DNA of 64,000 bases from Microbacterium mitrae (GCF_008017445.1 NZ_VRSW01000001.1:1116001-1180000), one strand, 5' to 3'. Shown: positions 34,897-42,256, counted from the stretch's first letter. Notes: generated by a model from the sequence alone, not told the origin. Made by a program: numbers and translations.

Positions 34897-36008
34897 CACT
34901 CTTTCCTCCCACCGATAGCAACACCCTCCTGTCGGCGGCAACGCATTCTGCACGCGTCGAGTTTCGCGCGATTTCAAAGAGCTACGGCACCCATCGAGTG
35001 CTTCATGATCTTGATCTCAACATCGAGCCGGGCGAGTTCGTCTCCCTGCTCGGCCCGAGCGGTTGCGGCAAGACCACCGCGCTGCGCGTCCTGTCGGGCC
35101 TGGAGGACGCGACGAGCGGCCAGGTGTTGCTCGGCGAACGGGATGTCACGGCCGTGCCCACCAACCGACGCGACATTGGCATGGTGTTCCAGTCTTACTC
35201 CCTGTTTCCGCATCTCACGGTCGTGGAAAACACGGCTTTTGGGTTGCGCCGCCGCGGCCTCGGCAAACGGGAAGCCGTCACACGCGCCCACGACGCGCTT
35301 GATCTCGTGGGCCTCGACGGCTTCGCCTCCCGCTACCCCCATCAGCTCTCCGGCGGGCAACAGCAACGCGTCGCGCTCGCTCGCGCACTCGTGACCGAAC
35401 CGCGCGTCCTGCTGCTCGATGAGCCGTTGTCTGCGTTGGATGCCAAGGTGCGCGTGCAGTTACGCGATGAAATCCGGCGGTTGCAGTTGCGTCTCGGAAC
35501 CACCACCGTCTTCGTCACGCACGACCAAGAGGAGGCGTTGGCCGTCTCCGATCGCATCGCCGTGATGAATGGGGGCCGCATCGAACAGATCGGAACCCCG
35601 GAGCAGCTCTATGAGCGTCCGGCTTCACCGTTCGTGGCCGCGTTCGTCGGTCTCTCTTCGGTCGTCCCCGGAGAAGCCCAGGGCGACACCGTGCGCATTT
35701 GGGGTGACGTCGTGGCTCTCACCACACCGATGTCTGGCAACGTGGAGGTGGGACTGCGCCCCGAGAATGTGCGGCTTGTCTCTCCCGAAGGAGCCGCCGA
35801 GAACGCCACCGTGCAAGAGAGCACCTTTCTCGGAAGCTTTCGCCGCACCGTTGTGCTCACGGCCTCTGGGCACCGCGTCGCGGTGCAGCATGATGCCGCC
35901 ATCAAGCCGCAGTTCGGTGACCAGGTTGGCCTCGCCCTCACCCCGGTGGCGGTGACCGCTCGCCCACGAACCGACTCATCGTCGGCGGGGGCGGCGACCC
36001 CGGCCTAA
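34893..36008 (+). CDS. ABC importer ATP-binding protein (PotA/FbpC type)
   Basis: A 371-residue ATPase with nucleotide-binding and TOBE-type regulatory domains. LLGPSGCGKTTALRVLSG is Walker A, YPHQLSGGQQQRVALARAL the signature, VLLLDEPLSALDAKVR Walker B, and VFVTHDQEEALAVSD the switch His. After about residue 250 the chain carries VGLRPENVRLVSPEG and a TOBE-like region (ESTFLGSFRRTVVLTASGHR). ATG 34893 overlaps the permease stop. The gene ends the operon; 95 bp later a separate small gene starts. Substrate as for the binding protein. Confidence 0.92.
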   Translation: MTLFPPTDSNTLLSAATHSARVEFRAISKSYGTHRVLHDLDLNIEPGEFVSLLGPSGCGKTTALRVLSGLEDATSGQVLLGERDVTAVPTNRRDIGMVFQSYSLFPHLTVVENTAFGLRRRGLGKREAVTRAHDALDLVGLDGFASRYPHQLSGGQQQRVALARALVTEPRVLLLDEPLSALDAKVRVQLRDEIRRLQLRLGTTTVFVTHDQEEALAVSDRIAVMNGGRIEQIGTPEQLYERPASPFVAAFVGLSSVVPGEAQGDTVRIWGDVVALTTPMSGNVEVGLRPENVRLVSPEGAAENATVQESTFLGSFRRTVVLTASGHRVAVQHDAAIKPQFGDQVGLALTPVAVTARPRTDSSSAGAATPA

Positions 36009-36103
36009 TCATCCGGCCTCTGCTCTAGTCAGCGGGGCCGCACACCGCTACTTTGGTCGCAAGACGATGTCTTGTACCTCACGCATTGACGAAGGGAATA
36101 CCC

Positions 36104-36286
36104 GTGGCAGGAAAGTTTGAAGTTTGGGTCGACAAGGCTGGCGACTACCGCTGGAACCTCAAAGCAGGTAACGGCGAAGTGATCGCAACGAGCCAGGGCT
36201 ACGCTTCAAAGGCAAGCGCACTCAATGGCATTGACTCGGTTCGCCGCAACGCTGCGGACGCCGACGTCGTCGAAATCGAAAAGTAA
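36104..36286 (+). CDS. YegP/DUF1508 (UPF0339) family small protein
   Basis: A 60-residue protein that is a single DUF1508 unit: FEVWVDKAGDYRWNLKAGNGE and VIATSQGYASKASALNGIDSV are the two conserved halves of the family repeat. Many members have two tandem units; this one has one. The family is widespread and of uncertain function. GTG 36104 is chosen because GAAGGGA lies at good distance and the upstream frame is not conserved. A textbook terminator 13 bp after the stop shows that it is a single-gene transcript with a strong end. Confidence 0.85.
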   Translation: MAGKFEVWVDKAGDYRWNLKAGNGEVIATSQGYASKASALNGIDSVRRNAADADVVEIEK

Positions 36287-36298
36287 TCCACAACGAGC

Positions 36299-36340
36299 GA
36301 GAGGCGGGATGGTTCTGAAAAGAACCACCCCGCCTCTCTT
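36299..36340 (+). terminator. Intrinsic terminator after the DUF1508 gene
   Basis: GAGAGGCGGG (36299-36308) pairs with 36329-36338 and TGGTTCT (36310-36316) with AGAACCA (36321-36327) around a GAAA tetraloop, with a single A/C mismatch. The 17-bp stem is followed by TTGCTGT. It may also serve the convergent surface-protein gene that ends at 36358. Confidence 0.88.
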
Positions 36341-36357
36341 GCTGTGTCTAGCTCTGT

Positions 36358-37818
36358 TTAGCTTTCGCTACGCTGTGCGCGGCGTGCACCCAGAATCAGG
36401 ACGGAACCAGCGAGCATCAGCACGAATGCTGCACCCAGGTATCCGCTCGACTCAGCCGCACCGGTCACTGCCAGCGCTGCCGACTGCGTCGGGCTCGGGG
36501 TCGGCGACGCAGATGCGGTCGGCGTCGGCGTGACGGTCGGCTCCGGCGTGGGAGTCGGCGTCGGAGTCGGGGTGGGCTCCGGCGTGGGAGTCGGCGTCGG
36601 CGTCGGAGTCGGCGTCGGCGTCGGCGTCGGCGAGACACCTTCGAACACGACCGTCGTGTTCGAAGCCAGCACCGGAGCGCCGCCGGTTGCACGACCCGTC
36701 AGGTTGACGGCGAACGAACCAGCCGTGTCAGCAGTGACGTCGAAATCGACCTGCACTTGGCCGTCCGCGGTGACCGTAATCGGCCCAGCGAAGGTCAGCG
36801 TCTGGCCGTCAACCGTCGGCTCGTCGGCACCGATCGTCGTGCCAGGAATGTAGGTGAGACCATCAGTAAGAGTGACGACCAACTCGGAGAGCTCGATATC
36901 CATGACGTTCGGGTTCTCCACCGTCGCGGTGACCGTCACAGCGTCGTCAACCGGCGTCGTGGGGAATTCGGGCGCCAGTGACGTCGGCAGTGGGCGAACG
37001 CCCAGCGGCGAGAAGTTGGTCAGCAGCGAGACGCTTGCCGAATCGCCAGCCTCGAGCGTGTAACCCCAAGCCAAGGCCATGCCGTTGTCGGTTTCACCTT
37101 CGAGAACCGTGTTGGGCAGCGGCAACATTTCTGCGATCGCAGCCCACACCGCGCTGTAGCGACCGACCATGAACGTGTTGCCACCGGTCAGCGGCACGAA
37201 CTGCTCAATGCGCTCACCAGGACCGTCGCCGGTCTCGTTGACCGCGCGGCACGTCGTCGCACCCGTCGCCGGGTCTTGCTCGCTGAAGCCGTCGTCACTG
37301 TTCTGTAGATAGCAGTCGCCACCGTGGTAGATGATGACGTCGCCGGGCTCGCTCGAGTTGACAGAAATCGACGTGCGATAGGCGTTGTCACCGGCGACGT
37401 ACGTGTCATCTTGTGTCACCGTGAGCGGGCCACCCTGCACAACGGTCTTGATCCAGAACGGATCAGCCGCGGTTCCGGAACCACCCTGCTCCTGAGAGAC
37501 GGGGGTCCACGCTACGGCACTGTTCGTAGCGCCACCCGCCGGGATGTTTTCTGGCCCGTAGAGCACGCCACCCATGGTGATGAGCGTTGCGCACGCCGTG
37601 CGTCCGAAGAACTCGCTGGCGTCGTCTTCAATGTGCTCGACACGACAGTTGAGGTCAGCGGTGGTTTCAATTTCGGTCAGCGGACCAGTGCTCGACATGA
37701 CGGCAGCAACGGCGCCCTGCGCCGCGAATGGTGCCAGCACGATGAGTGCACTCGCTGCCACGACGCCCACTATTCGCGTCGCAAGCGACGCCCGCGAGGC
37801 GCGACGATTTACTTTCAT
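36358..37818 (-). CDS. Cell-wall-anchored surface protein with Pro-Thr stalk and LAVTG motif
   Basis: A 486-residue secreted protein. The signal peptide (RIVGVVAASALIVLAPFAAQGAVA limited to about residues 15-40) is followed by an external domain with Cys pairs, and by a DUF11-like beta domain (VDDAVTVTATVENPNVMDIE, GLTYIPGTTI). A stalk of Pro-Thr dipeptides with some Glu-Pro follows, about residues 385-430. The end has ALAVTGAAES, a hydrophobic helix and RRAQRSES, the pattern of a sortase substrate; LAxTG is typical of actinobacterial class E sortases. ATG 37818 has GGGGAG at good spacing. The stalk DNA is a run of GGCGTC-type hexamers (36541-36635). Role unknown; adhesion or surface structure is likely. 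Confidence 0.82.
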   Translation of the reverse strand: MKVNRRASRASLATRIVGVVAASALIVLAPFAAQGAVAAVMSSTGPLTEIETTADLNCRVEHIEDDASEFFGRTACATLITMGGVLYGPENIPAGGATNSAVAWTPVSQEQGGSGTAADPFWIKTVVQGGPLTVTQDDTYVAGDNAYRTSISVNSSEPGDVIIYHGGDCYLQNSDDGFSEQDPATGATTCRAVNETGDGPGERIEQFVPLTGGNTFMVGRYSAVWAAIAEMLPLPNTVLEGETDNGMALAWGYTLEAGDSASVSLLTNFSPLGVRPLPTSLAPEFPTTPVDDAVTVTATVENPNVMDIELSELVVTLTDGLTYIPGTTIGADEPTVDGQTLTFAGPITVTADGQVQVDFDVTADTAGSFAVNLTGRATGGAPVLASNTTVVFEGVSPTPTPTPTPTPTPTPTPEPTPTPTPTPTPEPTVTPTPTASASPTPSPTQSAALAVTGAAESSGYLGAAFVLMLAGSVLILGARRAQRSES

Positions 37819-38060
37819 GTTCTCCCCATCAATTTTGAGATTCATGCGCAACGACGTGCGCACCGTGCGCGAAAGATGCATCTGGACTGCGGGCCGAGGC
37901 CTCACTCACATGGGGGGATGATACATACACGCCAATAGGCGTTGTCAACTGATCGGATGACTATTTTTCCCACCTGATCAGGAAATCATTGTCATCGATT
38001 CAAGACTGGTCGAAGTCAAAATTCAAAGCCGAGTCGACGACTTGACGAGGTCAATTCTCG
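37819..38060. other. AT-richer gap between the surface-protein gene and the Dabb gene
   Basis: Much less GC-rich than the rest, with TGATACATACACG near 37920 and ACTATTTTTCCC near 37960. It should hold the promoter of the surface-protein gene (minus strand) and the 3' end of the sulfur cluster genes. TTGTCAACTGATCGGATGAC contains a possible -35 on the plus strand, but I do not assign a promoter. Confidence 0.4.
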
Positions 38061-38366
38061 TCAGGCGACGTGAATATCGACAGCCACGCGGTCGGCAACG
38101 ACGCTGCGGATGAAGGTGCCGGCCTCTTTATGCGCGGGATGCACCTGGTAGGCCTCGAGGCCCTCCTGGTCTGCAAAGTCGGCGATCAGCACGACGTCCC
38201 AGTTGGTTCCGACGTACAGCGCTTCAGCGCCTGCCGTCAACGACAAGATCGACGGAACCACGCCGACAAGTGCCGAAAGACGGCTCACGATTTCGTTCGC
38301 GTGCGCTGCGCGCTCGGCTTCATCGGTGGCGGCCAGGCGCCAAGCAACGACGTGACGGACGGTCAT
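38061..38366 (-). CDS. Dabb-family (stress-responsive A/B barrel) protein
   Basis: A 101-residue single ferredoxin-like A/B barrel of the Dabb family. VRHVVAWRLAATDEAERAAH contains the conserved N-terminal His on strand one, and NWDVVLIADFADQEGLEAYQVHPAH the strand-helix unit with HPAH at its end. Members include stress-induced plant proteins and polyketide cyclases; the function here is unknown. It overlaps the glutaredoxin-like gene by 4 bp, so the two are co-translated. Confidence 0.82.
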   Translation of the reverse strand: MTVRHVVAWRLAATDEAERAAHANEIVSRLSALVGVVPSILSLTAGAEALYVGTNWDVVLIADFADQEGLEAYQVHPAHKEAGTFIRSVVADRVAVDIHVA

Positions 38367-38638
38367 CGCGCGTTCTCCTTGTTAGCGGCGAGCAGGGCGT
38401 CGTGAAGCCGGTCAGCGGCCACTCGCCAATACGTGTGCAACTCACCGTCAATCAGCACGACGGGGATCTTCTCCCACCACTGGTCGTACAGCGCCTTGTC
38501 TTCAAGAATCGAAGCGGATTCGACTTCAATGGTGTCGGCGACGTCATCGGGAAGCTCGGCAATAACCTGCTCGACGATGCCTTCAGCAACGTCACACAGG
38601 TGGCAGCCGTCTTTGCCGATCAGGGTGAGAGTGGTCAC
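38363..38638 (-). CDS. Glutaredoxin-like protein (DUF836 type)
   Basis: A 91-residue thioredoxin-fold protein. LTLIGKDGCHLCDVAEGIVE carries a CxxC redox site, and KIPVVLIDGELHTYW the cis-Pro region with the glutaredoxin-like V-P-V pattern (IPVV). The family is annotated as glutaredoxin-related with unproven substrate. It overlaps the Dabb gene. A strong terminator separates it from the rhodanese-containing operon upstream, so read-through would be partial at most. A thiol-disulfide role fits the neighbouring sulfur genes. Confidence 0.85.
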   Translation of the reverse strand: MTTLTLIGKDGCHLCDVAEGIVEQVIAELPDDVADTIEVESASILEDKALYDQWWEKIPVVLIDGELHTYWRVAADRLHDALLAANKENAR

Positions 38639-38674
38639 ACTTCAATTCTATGCCCGCTGAGGCATACGGGCTCT

Positions 38675-38719
38675 CGAAGCAAAACACCCCGACACGCACC
38701 GGGCGTATCGGGGTGTTTA
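38675..38719 (-). terminator. Intrinsic terminator of the CstR-like sulfur operon
   Basis: AAACACCCCGA (38682-38692) pairs with TCGGGGTGTTT (38708-38718); on the minus strand the stem ends in TTTTGCTTC. It lies 9 bp past the stop of the rhodanese gene. Confidence 0.85.
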
Positions 38720-38727
38720 CGAACGTC

Positions 38728-39018
38728 TTACTGCTCGACCGGCTTGCCGAGCGAGATCCAGCCGCCGGTGCCACCGTCAATGTTGGTGACATCATGGCCC
38801 TGGGCCTCGAGGTACTCGCTTACGCGAGCTGAGCGACCACCCGACTGGCAGATCACGTCGAAAGCACCCTCGGGCAGTTCGCCCAGGCGCTCGGTGATCT
38901 GCGACATAGGAATGTTGATCGCGCCCGGCACGTGGCCAGCGGCGTATTCGTCAACCTCGCGAACGTCAACGAGCGGCAGGCCGCGGCCTTCGAGCTCCGA
39001 TACGTCAATTGTCTTCAT
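38728..39018 (-). CDS. Single-domain rhodanese
   Basis: A 96-residue sulfurtransferase domain. PLVDVREVDEYAAGHVPGAIN is the rhodanese entry motif, and VICQSGGRSARVSEYLEAQG holds the active-site Cys in a CxxGxR loop, so it is probably active. It would carry persulfide sulfur from or to the oxidoreductase encoded just upstream, whose 3' end it overlaps by 14 bp. The small size and operon match the single-domain rhodaneses of cst-type sulfide-response operons. Confidence 0.9.
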   Translation of the reverse strand: MKTIDVSELEGRGLPLVDVREVDEYAAGHVPGAINIPMSQITERLGELPEGAFDVICQSGGRSARVSEYLEAQGHDVTNIDGGTGGWISLGKPVEQ

Positions 39019-40705
39019 GAGTCAGGATGTCCTTCCCGTGGTAGGCGATGAGGGTCTGCATCCCTCCTGAAAGTGTTGCAGAATCGAGGCCCGCCGCAAC
39101 CAGCACACGGTGAGCGAGGTATGAACGAATTCCGGCAGCGCAGTGCGCACGCACCGGGCGACCGTTCGCTGCGGCGATGACCTCATCGAGGCGCTCGCGC
39201 AGTTCGGTGTGCGGCACGTTGAGCGCGCCAGGCAGGTGACCGGTGGCGAACTCATCGGCACGACGCACGTCGAGAATGAGGCTCTCAGCCATCACCTTCT
39301 CCAGGTCGCGCGCTTGCCACAGTGTCGTGGTTCCGTCGAGCACGTTCTGCGCGACGAAGCCCACCATCTGCACCGCATCCTTCGCACTACCGAACGGCGG
39401 CGCGTAGGAGAGGTCAAGATCGGCCAGCTGATCGATCGTCATGCCGCCGCGAATCGCGGTGGCGATGACGTCGATGCGTTTGTCGATGCCGTCGCGACCG
39501 ACAGCCTGCGCGCCGTAAATGCGGCCACGCTCGTCACCATCAGTCGCGAAGTACGCAACGAGGTGGATGGCTTCGGAACCAGGGAAGTAGCCGGCGTGCG
39601 AATTGGCATGCAGGTGCAGGGTTTCGAACGGAATGCCCGCGGCGATGAGTTCGCGCGAGTTAGCTCCGGTGGCGCCAGCGGCCAGGCCAAAGACACGCAC
39701 GATCGACGTGCCGAGGGCCGCAGGCCTCGGGCGGAAGCTCGTCGACAGCATGGCGTCGGCGATGTAGCGGCCGTCACGGTTCGCGGGACCAGCGAGGGCA
39801 ACGGAACGCAGGGCTCCGGTGATCGGGTCGACGTGCGTCACAGCGTCGCCGACGGCCCAAACGTTGGGGGCCGAGGTGCGACCGTTTTCGTCAACGATGA
39901 TCAGGCCGCGGTCGGTCTTTGCGATCGACTCGGGGGCGATCTGCGTCGCCGGAACACCGCCGAGGGCAATCACGGCGTGATCGGTCACGATCTCGCCGTC
40001 GTTGCTGAGGGCGACGACGAGCTGGCCATCGCGCTCGCTGAAGCCGGTCGGCTGCGCGTTCGCATGGATAACGACGCCGTTCGCCTCGAGCTCCGTGGTG
40101 ATGTACGACGCGAGTTCGGTCTCGAAGTGCGTCAGCACGTGAGCCGAGCGCTGCACGAGGTGCACCTCCAGGCCACGTGAGCGCAATGCTTCTGCTGCTT
40201 CAACGCCAATGTAGCCGCCACCGAGAACGACAGCCGACGATGCGCTCTGTGCGATGCTCTCGAGCTGAATGGCGTCAGGAACAGTGCGCAGCGTGCTGAG
40301 GCGCGAGCGCACTTCGGTCACACCCGGGTAATCTGCGATTCCTGAGAACATACCGGGCGAGAGCACGAGCTCGTCGTACTCAAACTCGGTCGGCTCAGTG
40401 GCATCTAGGCTTTCGAAAACACGCACGATACGGCGCTCGGTGTCGATGCCGGTGACGAGGTGGCCGGTGCGCACGTCAAGGTCGAGGGCGGCCTTGAGTG
40501 AGGCGGGCGTCTGCACGAGCAGCGACGACTGGTTCTCAATCTCGCCGGAGACAAAGTAGGGAAGGCCGCAGTTTGCATACGAGACCTCATCGCCCTTTTC
40601 GAACACGATGATGTCGGCGTTGTTGTCGAGGCGGCGGGCGCGGGCAGCGAAGCTCATGCCTCCTGCGACACCACCGACGACGAGGATGCGCTTACGCGAA
40701 GGCAT
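39005..40705 (-). CDS. CoA-disulfide-reductase-like flavoprotein fused to rhodanese
   Basis: A 566-residue FAD/NAD(P) oxidoreductase with a C-terminal rhodanese domain. ILVVGGVAGGMSFAARARRL is the FAD motif and VSYANCGLPYFVSGEI holds the single catalytic Cys typical of CoA-disulfide and CoA-polysulfide reductases. ASSAVVLGGGYIGVEAAEAL binds NAD(P)H. The tail has ESLILDVRRADEFATGHLPG and VRAHCAAGIRSYLAHRVL with the rhodanese Cys. Such fusions reduce CoA persulfides or polysulfides. ATG 40705 (MPSRKRILVV) overlaps the upstream regulator by 14 bp, so the regulator, reductase and rhodanese form one coupled operon for sulfane-sulfur detoxification. Confidence 0.9.
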   Translation of the reverse strand: MPSRKRILVVGGVAGGMSFAARARRLDNNADIIVFEKGDEVSYANCGLPYFVSGEIENQSSLLVQTPASLKAALDLDVRTGHLVTGIDTERRIVRVFESLDATEPTEFEYDELVLSPGMFSGIADYPGVTEVRSRLSTLRTVPDAIQLESIAQSASSAVVLGGGYIGVEAAEALRSRGLEVHLVQRSAHVLTHFETELASYITTELEANGVVIHANAQPTGFSERDGQLVVALSNDGEIVTDHAVIALGGVPATQIAPESIAKTDRGLIIVDENGRTSAPNVWAVGDAVTHVDPITGALRSVALAGPANRDGRYIADAMLSTSFRPRPAALGTSIVRVFGLAAGATGANSRELIAAGIPFETLHLHANSHAGYFPGSEAIHLVAYFATDGDERGRIYGAQAVGRDGIDKRIDVIATAIRGGMTIDQLADLDLSYAPPFGSAKDAVQMVGFVAQNVLDGTTTLWQARDLEKVMAESLILDVRRADEFATGHLPGALNVPHTELRERLDEVIAAANGRPVRAHCAAGIRSYLAHRVLVAAGLDSATLSGGMQTLIAYHGKDILTHEDN

Positions 40706-40967
40706 GGAACAGCTTCTCCAATCGGGCACGGTCTTGTTCGGTCGACTCCGGGTTAATGAAGCATTGCTCCAGCCCAGAGGAAATGATGGAGAAGGCGGCG
40801 CGGTCGATGGCCTTGGACACGGCAGCCAGCTGGGTCAAAACATCAGAACAATCGCGGTCGGATTCAATCATGTTCATGATCCCGGCCAACTGCCCGTACG
40901 CACGCTTGAGGCGCGGCATCGCGTGATCCATATTGACGTGGAGTTCGTCGCTCTTCTCTTCAGCCAT
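40692..40967 (-). CDS. CsoR-superfamily repressor, probably CstR-type persulfide sensor
   Basis: A 91-residue all-helical repressor of the CsoR/RcnR superfamily. RLKRAYGQLAGIMNMIESDRDCSDVLTQ is split here as the family helix with the first Cys (DRDC), and SIISSGLEQCF carries the second Cys. Copper CsoR has His four residues before the second Cys; here that place is Gly, so the copper site is incomplete and the two-Cys persulfide-sensing CstR pattern fits better. The operon downstream encodes persulfide-handling enzymes, supporting this. The ATG has TATAGT 6 nt upstream, and a 16-bp palindrome overlaps the promoter. Confidence 0.88.
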   Translation of the reverse strand: MAEEKSDELHVNMDHAMPRLKRAYGQLAGIMNMIESDRDCSDVLTQLAAVSKAIDRAAFSIISSGLEQCFINPESTEQDRARLEKLFHAFA

Positions 40968-40973
40968 GCCCCC

Positions 40974-40979
40974 ACTATA
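40974..40979 (-). promoter_or_regulatory. Putative leaderless -10 box (TATAGT) of the cstR-like operon
   Basis: TATAGT on the minus strand ends 6 nt before ATG 40967. Its outer edge touches the operator palindrome. Confidence 0.55.
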
Positions 40980-40994
40980 TACCCCCGGGGGTAT
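40979..40994. promoter_or_regulatory. CsoR/CstR operator palindrome
   Basis: ATACCCCCGGGGGTAT is a perfect 16-bp palindrome of the C-tract/G-tract kind bound by CsoR-family repressors. It starts at the -10 box and covers the spacer, so repressor binding would block RNA polymerase. Confidence 0.8.
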
Positions 40995-41028
40995 CCCGAA
41001 CCTGGGAAATCAGCCCACTGGTTCCGCT

Positions 41029-41068
41029 GCAAGAAAACACAAAGCGCCCGTCAAAATTGACAGGCGCT
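41029..41068 (-). terminator. Intrinsic terminator of the bS22-like gene
   Basis: AGCGCCCGTCAA and TTGACAGGCGCT (41043-41068) form a stem with one mismatch and a 2-nt loop. On the minus strand it is followed by TTGTGTTTTCTTGC. It lies 29 bp after the stop. Confidence 0.85.
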
Positions 41069-41097
41069 GAGTGTCTACGGTCTGGAAGACCAGCCGC

Positions 41098-41196
41098 TTA
41101 CTTCTTGTTGCGGCGCTGGTGACGAGTCTTACGAAGCAACTTGCGGTGCTTCTTCTTCGCCATACGCTTGCGGCGCTTCTTAATGACTGAACCCAC
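41098..41196 (-). CDS. bS22-type very basic ribosome-associated protein (AURKAIP1/COX24 domain)
   Basis: A 32-residue protein reading VGSVIKKRRKRMAKKKHRKL then LRKTRHQRRNKK, the near-invariant actinobacterial sequence assigned to the small ribosomal subunit (bS22). It is too short for normal gene finding. GTG 41196 has GAGG upstream and a strong terminator follows the stop, both supporting expression. It lies 107 bp downstream of an excisionase-type HTH gene, the same order as Rv0500A-Rv0500B in Mycobacterium tuberculosis, where proC (Rv0500) is next; here proC is 9 kb away. Confidence 0.93.
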   Translation of the reverse strand: MGSVIKKRRKRMAKKKHRKLLRKTRHQRRNKK

Positions 41197-41302
41197 GGAA
41201 ACCTCACTAGATCGGGGCTGGACGAACGGGACGTGACCCGGGCGTCCGGGAACGGGCAAATTAATGCCTCCGACAGTTTACATGAGGTCGGAGGCGCCGT
41301 GA

Positions 41303-41494
41303 TCAGCCAACGTCTGCGATGGGTCGATTCATCGCGGCGACCACGTCAGACTCGGGCACACGATACGAGCGCCCGAAACGAACAGCGGGGAGTTCTCCTG
41401 AGTGCACCATGCGGTACACCGTCATGTTCGACAGGCGCATCAGCTTTGCGACCTCGGCGACAGTCAAGAACTTCACATTTGAAATATCAGCCAT
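41303..41494 (-). CDS. Excisionase-family helix-turn-helix DNA-binding protein
   Basis: A 63-residue winged-helix protein: VKFLTVAEVAKLMRLSNMTV is the HTH and YRMVHSGELPAVRFGRSYRV the wing, as in MerR-like/excisionase (helix_turn_helix_17) proteins. It is not a phage excisionase: the place beside bS22 is conserved in actinobacteria, which suggests a housekeeping regulator. GGGGAG lies before the ATG. No operator is assigned. The residue pattern also resembles BldC-like regulators, but the match is only in the fold. Confidence 0.88.
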   Translation of the reverse strand: MADISNVKFLTVAEVAKLMRLSNMTVYRMVHSGELPAVRFGRSYRVPESDVVAAMNRPIADVG

Positions 41495-41583
41495 TTCCGG
41501 CTCCCCTTGTTTTCAGCAACTCTAAGCGACGCCTGAGGCACGTGTAAACCTCTGTGGTTTCTGTTACTGCCGTGACAAAAGTT

Positions 41584-41655
41584 GCCGTTCCCAGAAACTC
41601 GATGTGAGCCGTTCTCAGAAACCCCATGTGAGCCGTTCCCAGAAACCCCATAAGG
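41584..41655. repeat. Three tandem 24-bp repeats
   Basis: Units at 41584-41607, 41608-41631 and 41632-41655 share GCCGTTCYCAGAAACYCSAT with one to four differences. Each contains GTTCYCAGAAAC, itself nearly palindromic. They lie 90-160 bp upstream of the HTH gene start and could be regulator sites. Confidence 0.85.
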
Positions 41656-41759
41656 TGCGTGCATGCCTAGTTCAGGCTGATGCAGTCAAATCGTTCGCAA
41701 GCACTTCGGTCTGAGATTCCCGGATGTGCAGAACCAGTCCCCCTAATGGTTCACCTCCC

Positions 41760-41802
41760 GCGAGCGGGTGGGGTGCAAATCTGGAGTACCCCACTCGCTC
41801 GC
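41760..41802. terminator. Long hairpin 3' of the arsR-type gene
   Basis: GCGAGCGGGTGGGGT (41760-41774) pairs with ACCCCACTCGCTCGC (41788-41802) with one mismatch and a 13-nt loop. It lies 38 bp after the minus-strand arsR stop. There is no T-run, so termination is only possible. Confidence 0.45.
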
Positions 41803-41839
41803 ATTTCTGCGCGCAGCGGGCCATGGTTCCGAATTGTGC

Positions 41840-42244
41840 CTAGTTCTTGCCCGGCAGGCGGCGCCACACGCTTTCTACGGCGTGCTTGGCCGAGGCCGCT
41901 GCGCGGCCAACGAACTCGGCGGCGTTTACCGCGGGCTCGGGAAGGGTGGAGGATGACTCCGGAACCTCGGCGTCGAGGAAGGGCAGGATCCAGTCATCGA
42001 CATCGCCAAGGGGCGACGGGTCGAGGCTGTAGTAGCGATGCTGGCCTTCTTCTCGTGCCACAACGAGTCCGGCTTCGCGCAACACCTTGAGATGCTTGGA
42101 GACGGTGGGCTGGCTAACGCCAAGCTCGGTGACGATGTGAGACACACTCGTGCCGTCGTACGAGGGCGTGTCTGACCGGTCGAGGAGCAGGCGTAGGATT
42201 TCTCGCCTGGTACCGTCGGCGATCACGTCGAAGATGTCAGCCAT
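41840..42244 (-). CDS. ArsR-family transcriptional regulator
   Basis: A 134-residue winged-helix repressor. IFDVIADGTRREILRLLLDR begins the domain, HIVTELGVSQPTVSKHLKVL is the recognition HTH, and REAGLVVAREEGQHRYYSLD the wing. No Cys pair of the metal-binding ArsR type is present, so it probably does not sense thiophilic metals in the usual way. The last 50 residues (SSTLPEPAVNAAEFVGRAAA) are an extra helical tail. It is divergent from ktrB by 78 bp, so it may control potassium uptake genes. TAACCT lies 6 nt before the ATG. Confidence 0.88.
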   Translation of the reverse strand: MADIFDVIADGTRREILRLLLDRSDTPSYDGTSVSHIVTELGVSQPTVSKHLKVLREAGLVVAREEGQHRYYSLDPSPLGDVDDWILPFLDAEVPESSSTLPEPAVNAAEFVGRAAASAKHAVESVWRRLPGKN

Positions 42245-42250
42245 GTGTTT

Positions 42251-42256
42251 AGGTTA
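42251..42256 (-). promoter_or_regulatory. Putative leaderless -10 box (TAACCT) of the arsR-type gene
   Basis: TAACCT on the minus strand ends 6 nt before ATG 42244, within the 78-bp divergent region shared with ktrB. Confidence 0.45.

Larger units (their letters stand above)
41495..41839. other. 345-bp gene-free gap upstream of the HTH gene and downstream of arsR
   Basis: It holds the promoter of the HTH gene, three 24-bp direct repeats and a long hairpin (separate entries). CACGTGTAAACCTC and TTTCTGTTACTGCC near 41540-41570 are AT-richer and may be promoter. No coding frame in it looks real. Confidence 0.5.

Noticed and set aside
41303..41494. Phage excisionase and prophage remnant
   Set aside because: The HTH gene sits in a conserved actinobacterial place beside the bS22-type gene, with no integrase, att repeats or phage genes.
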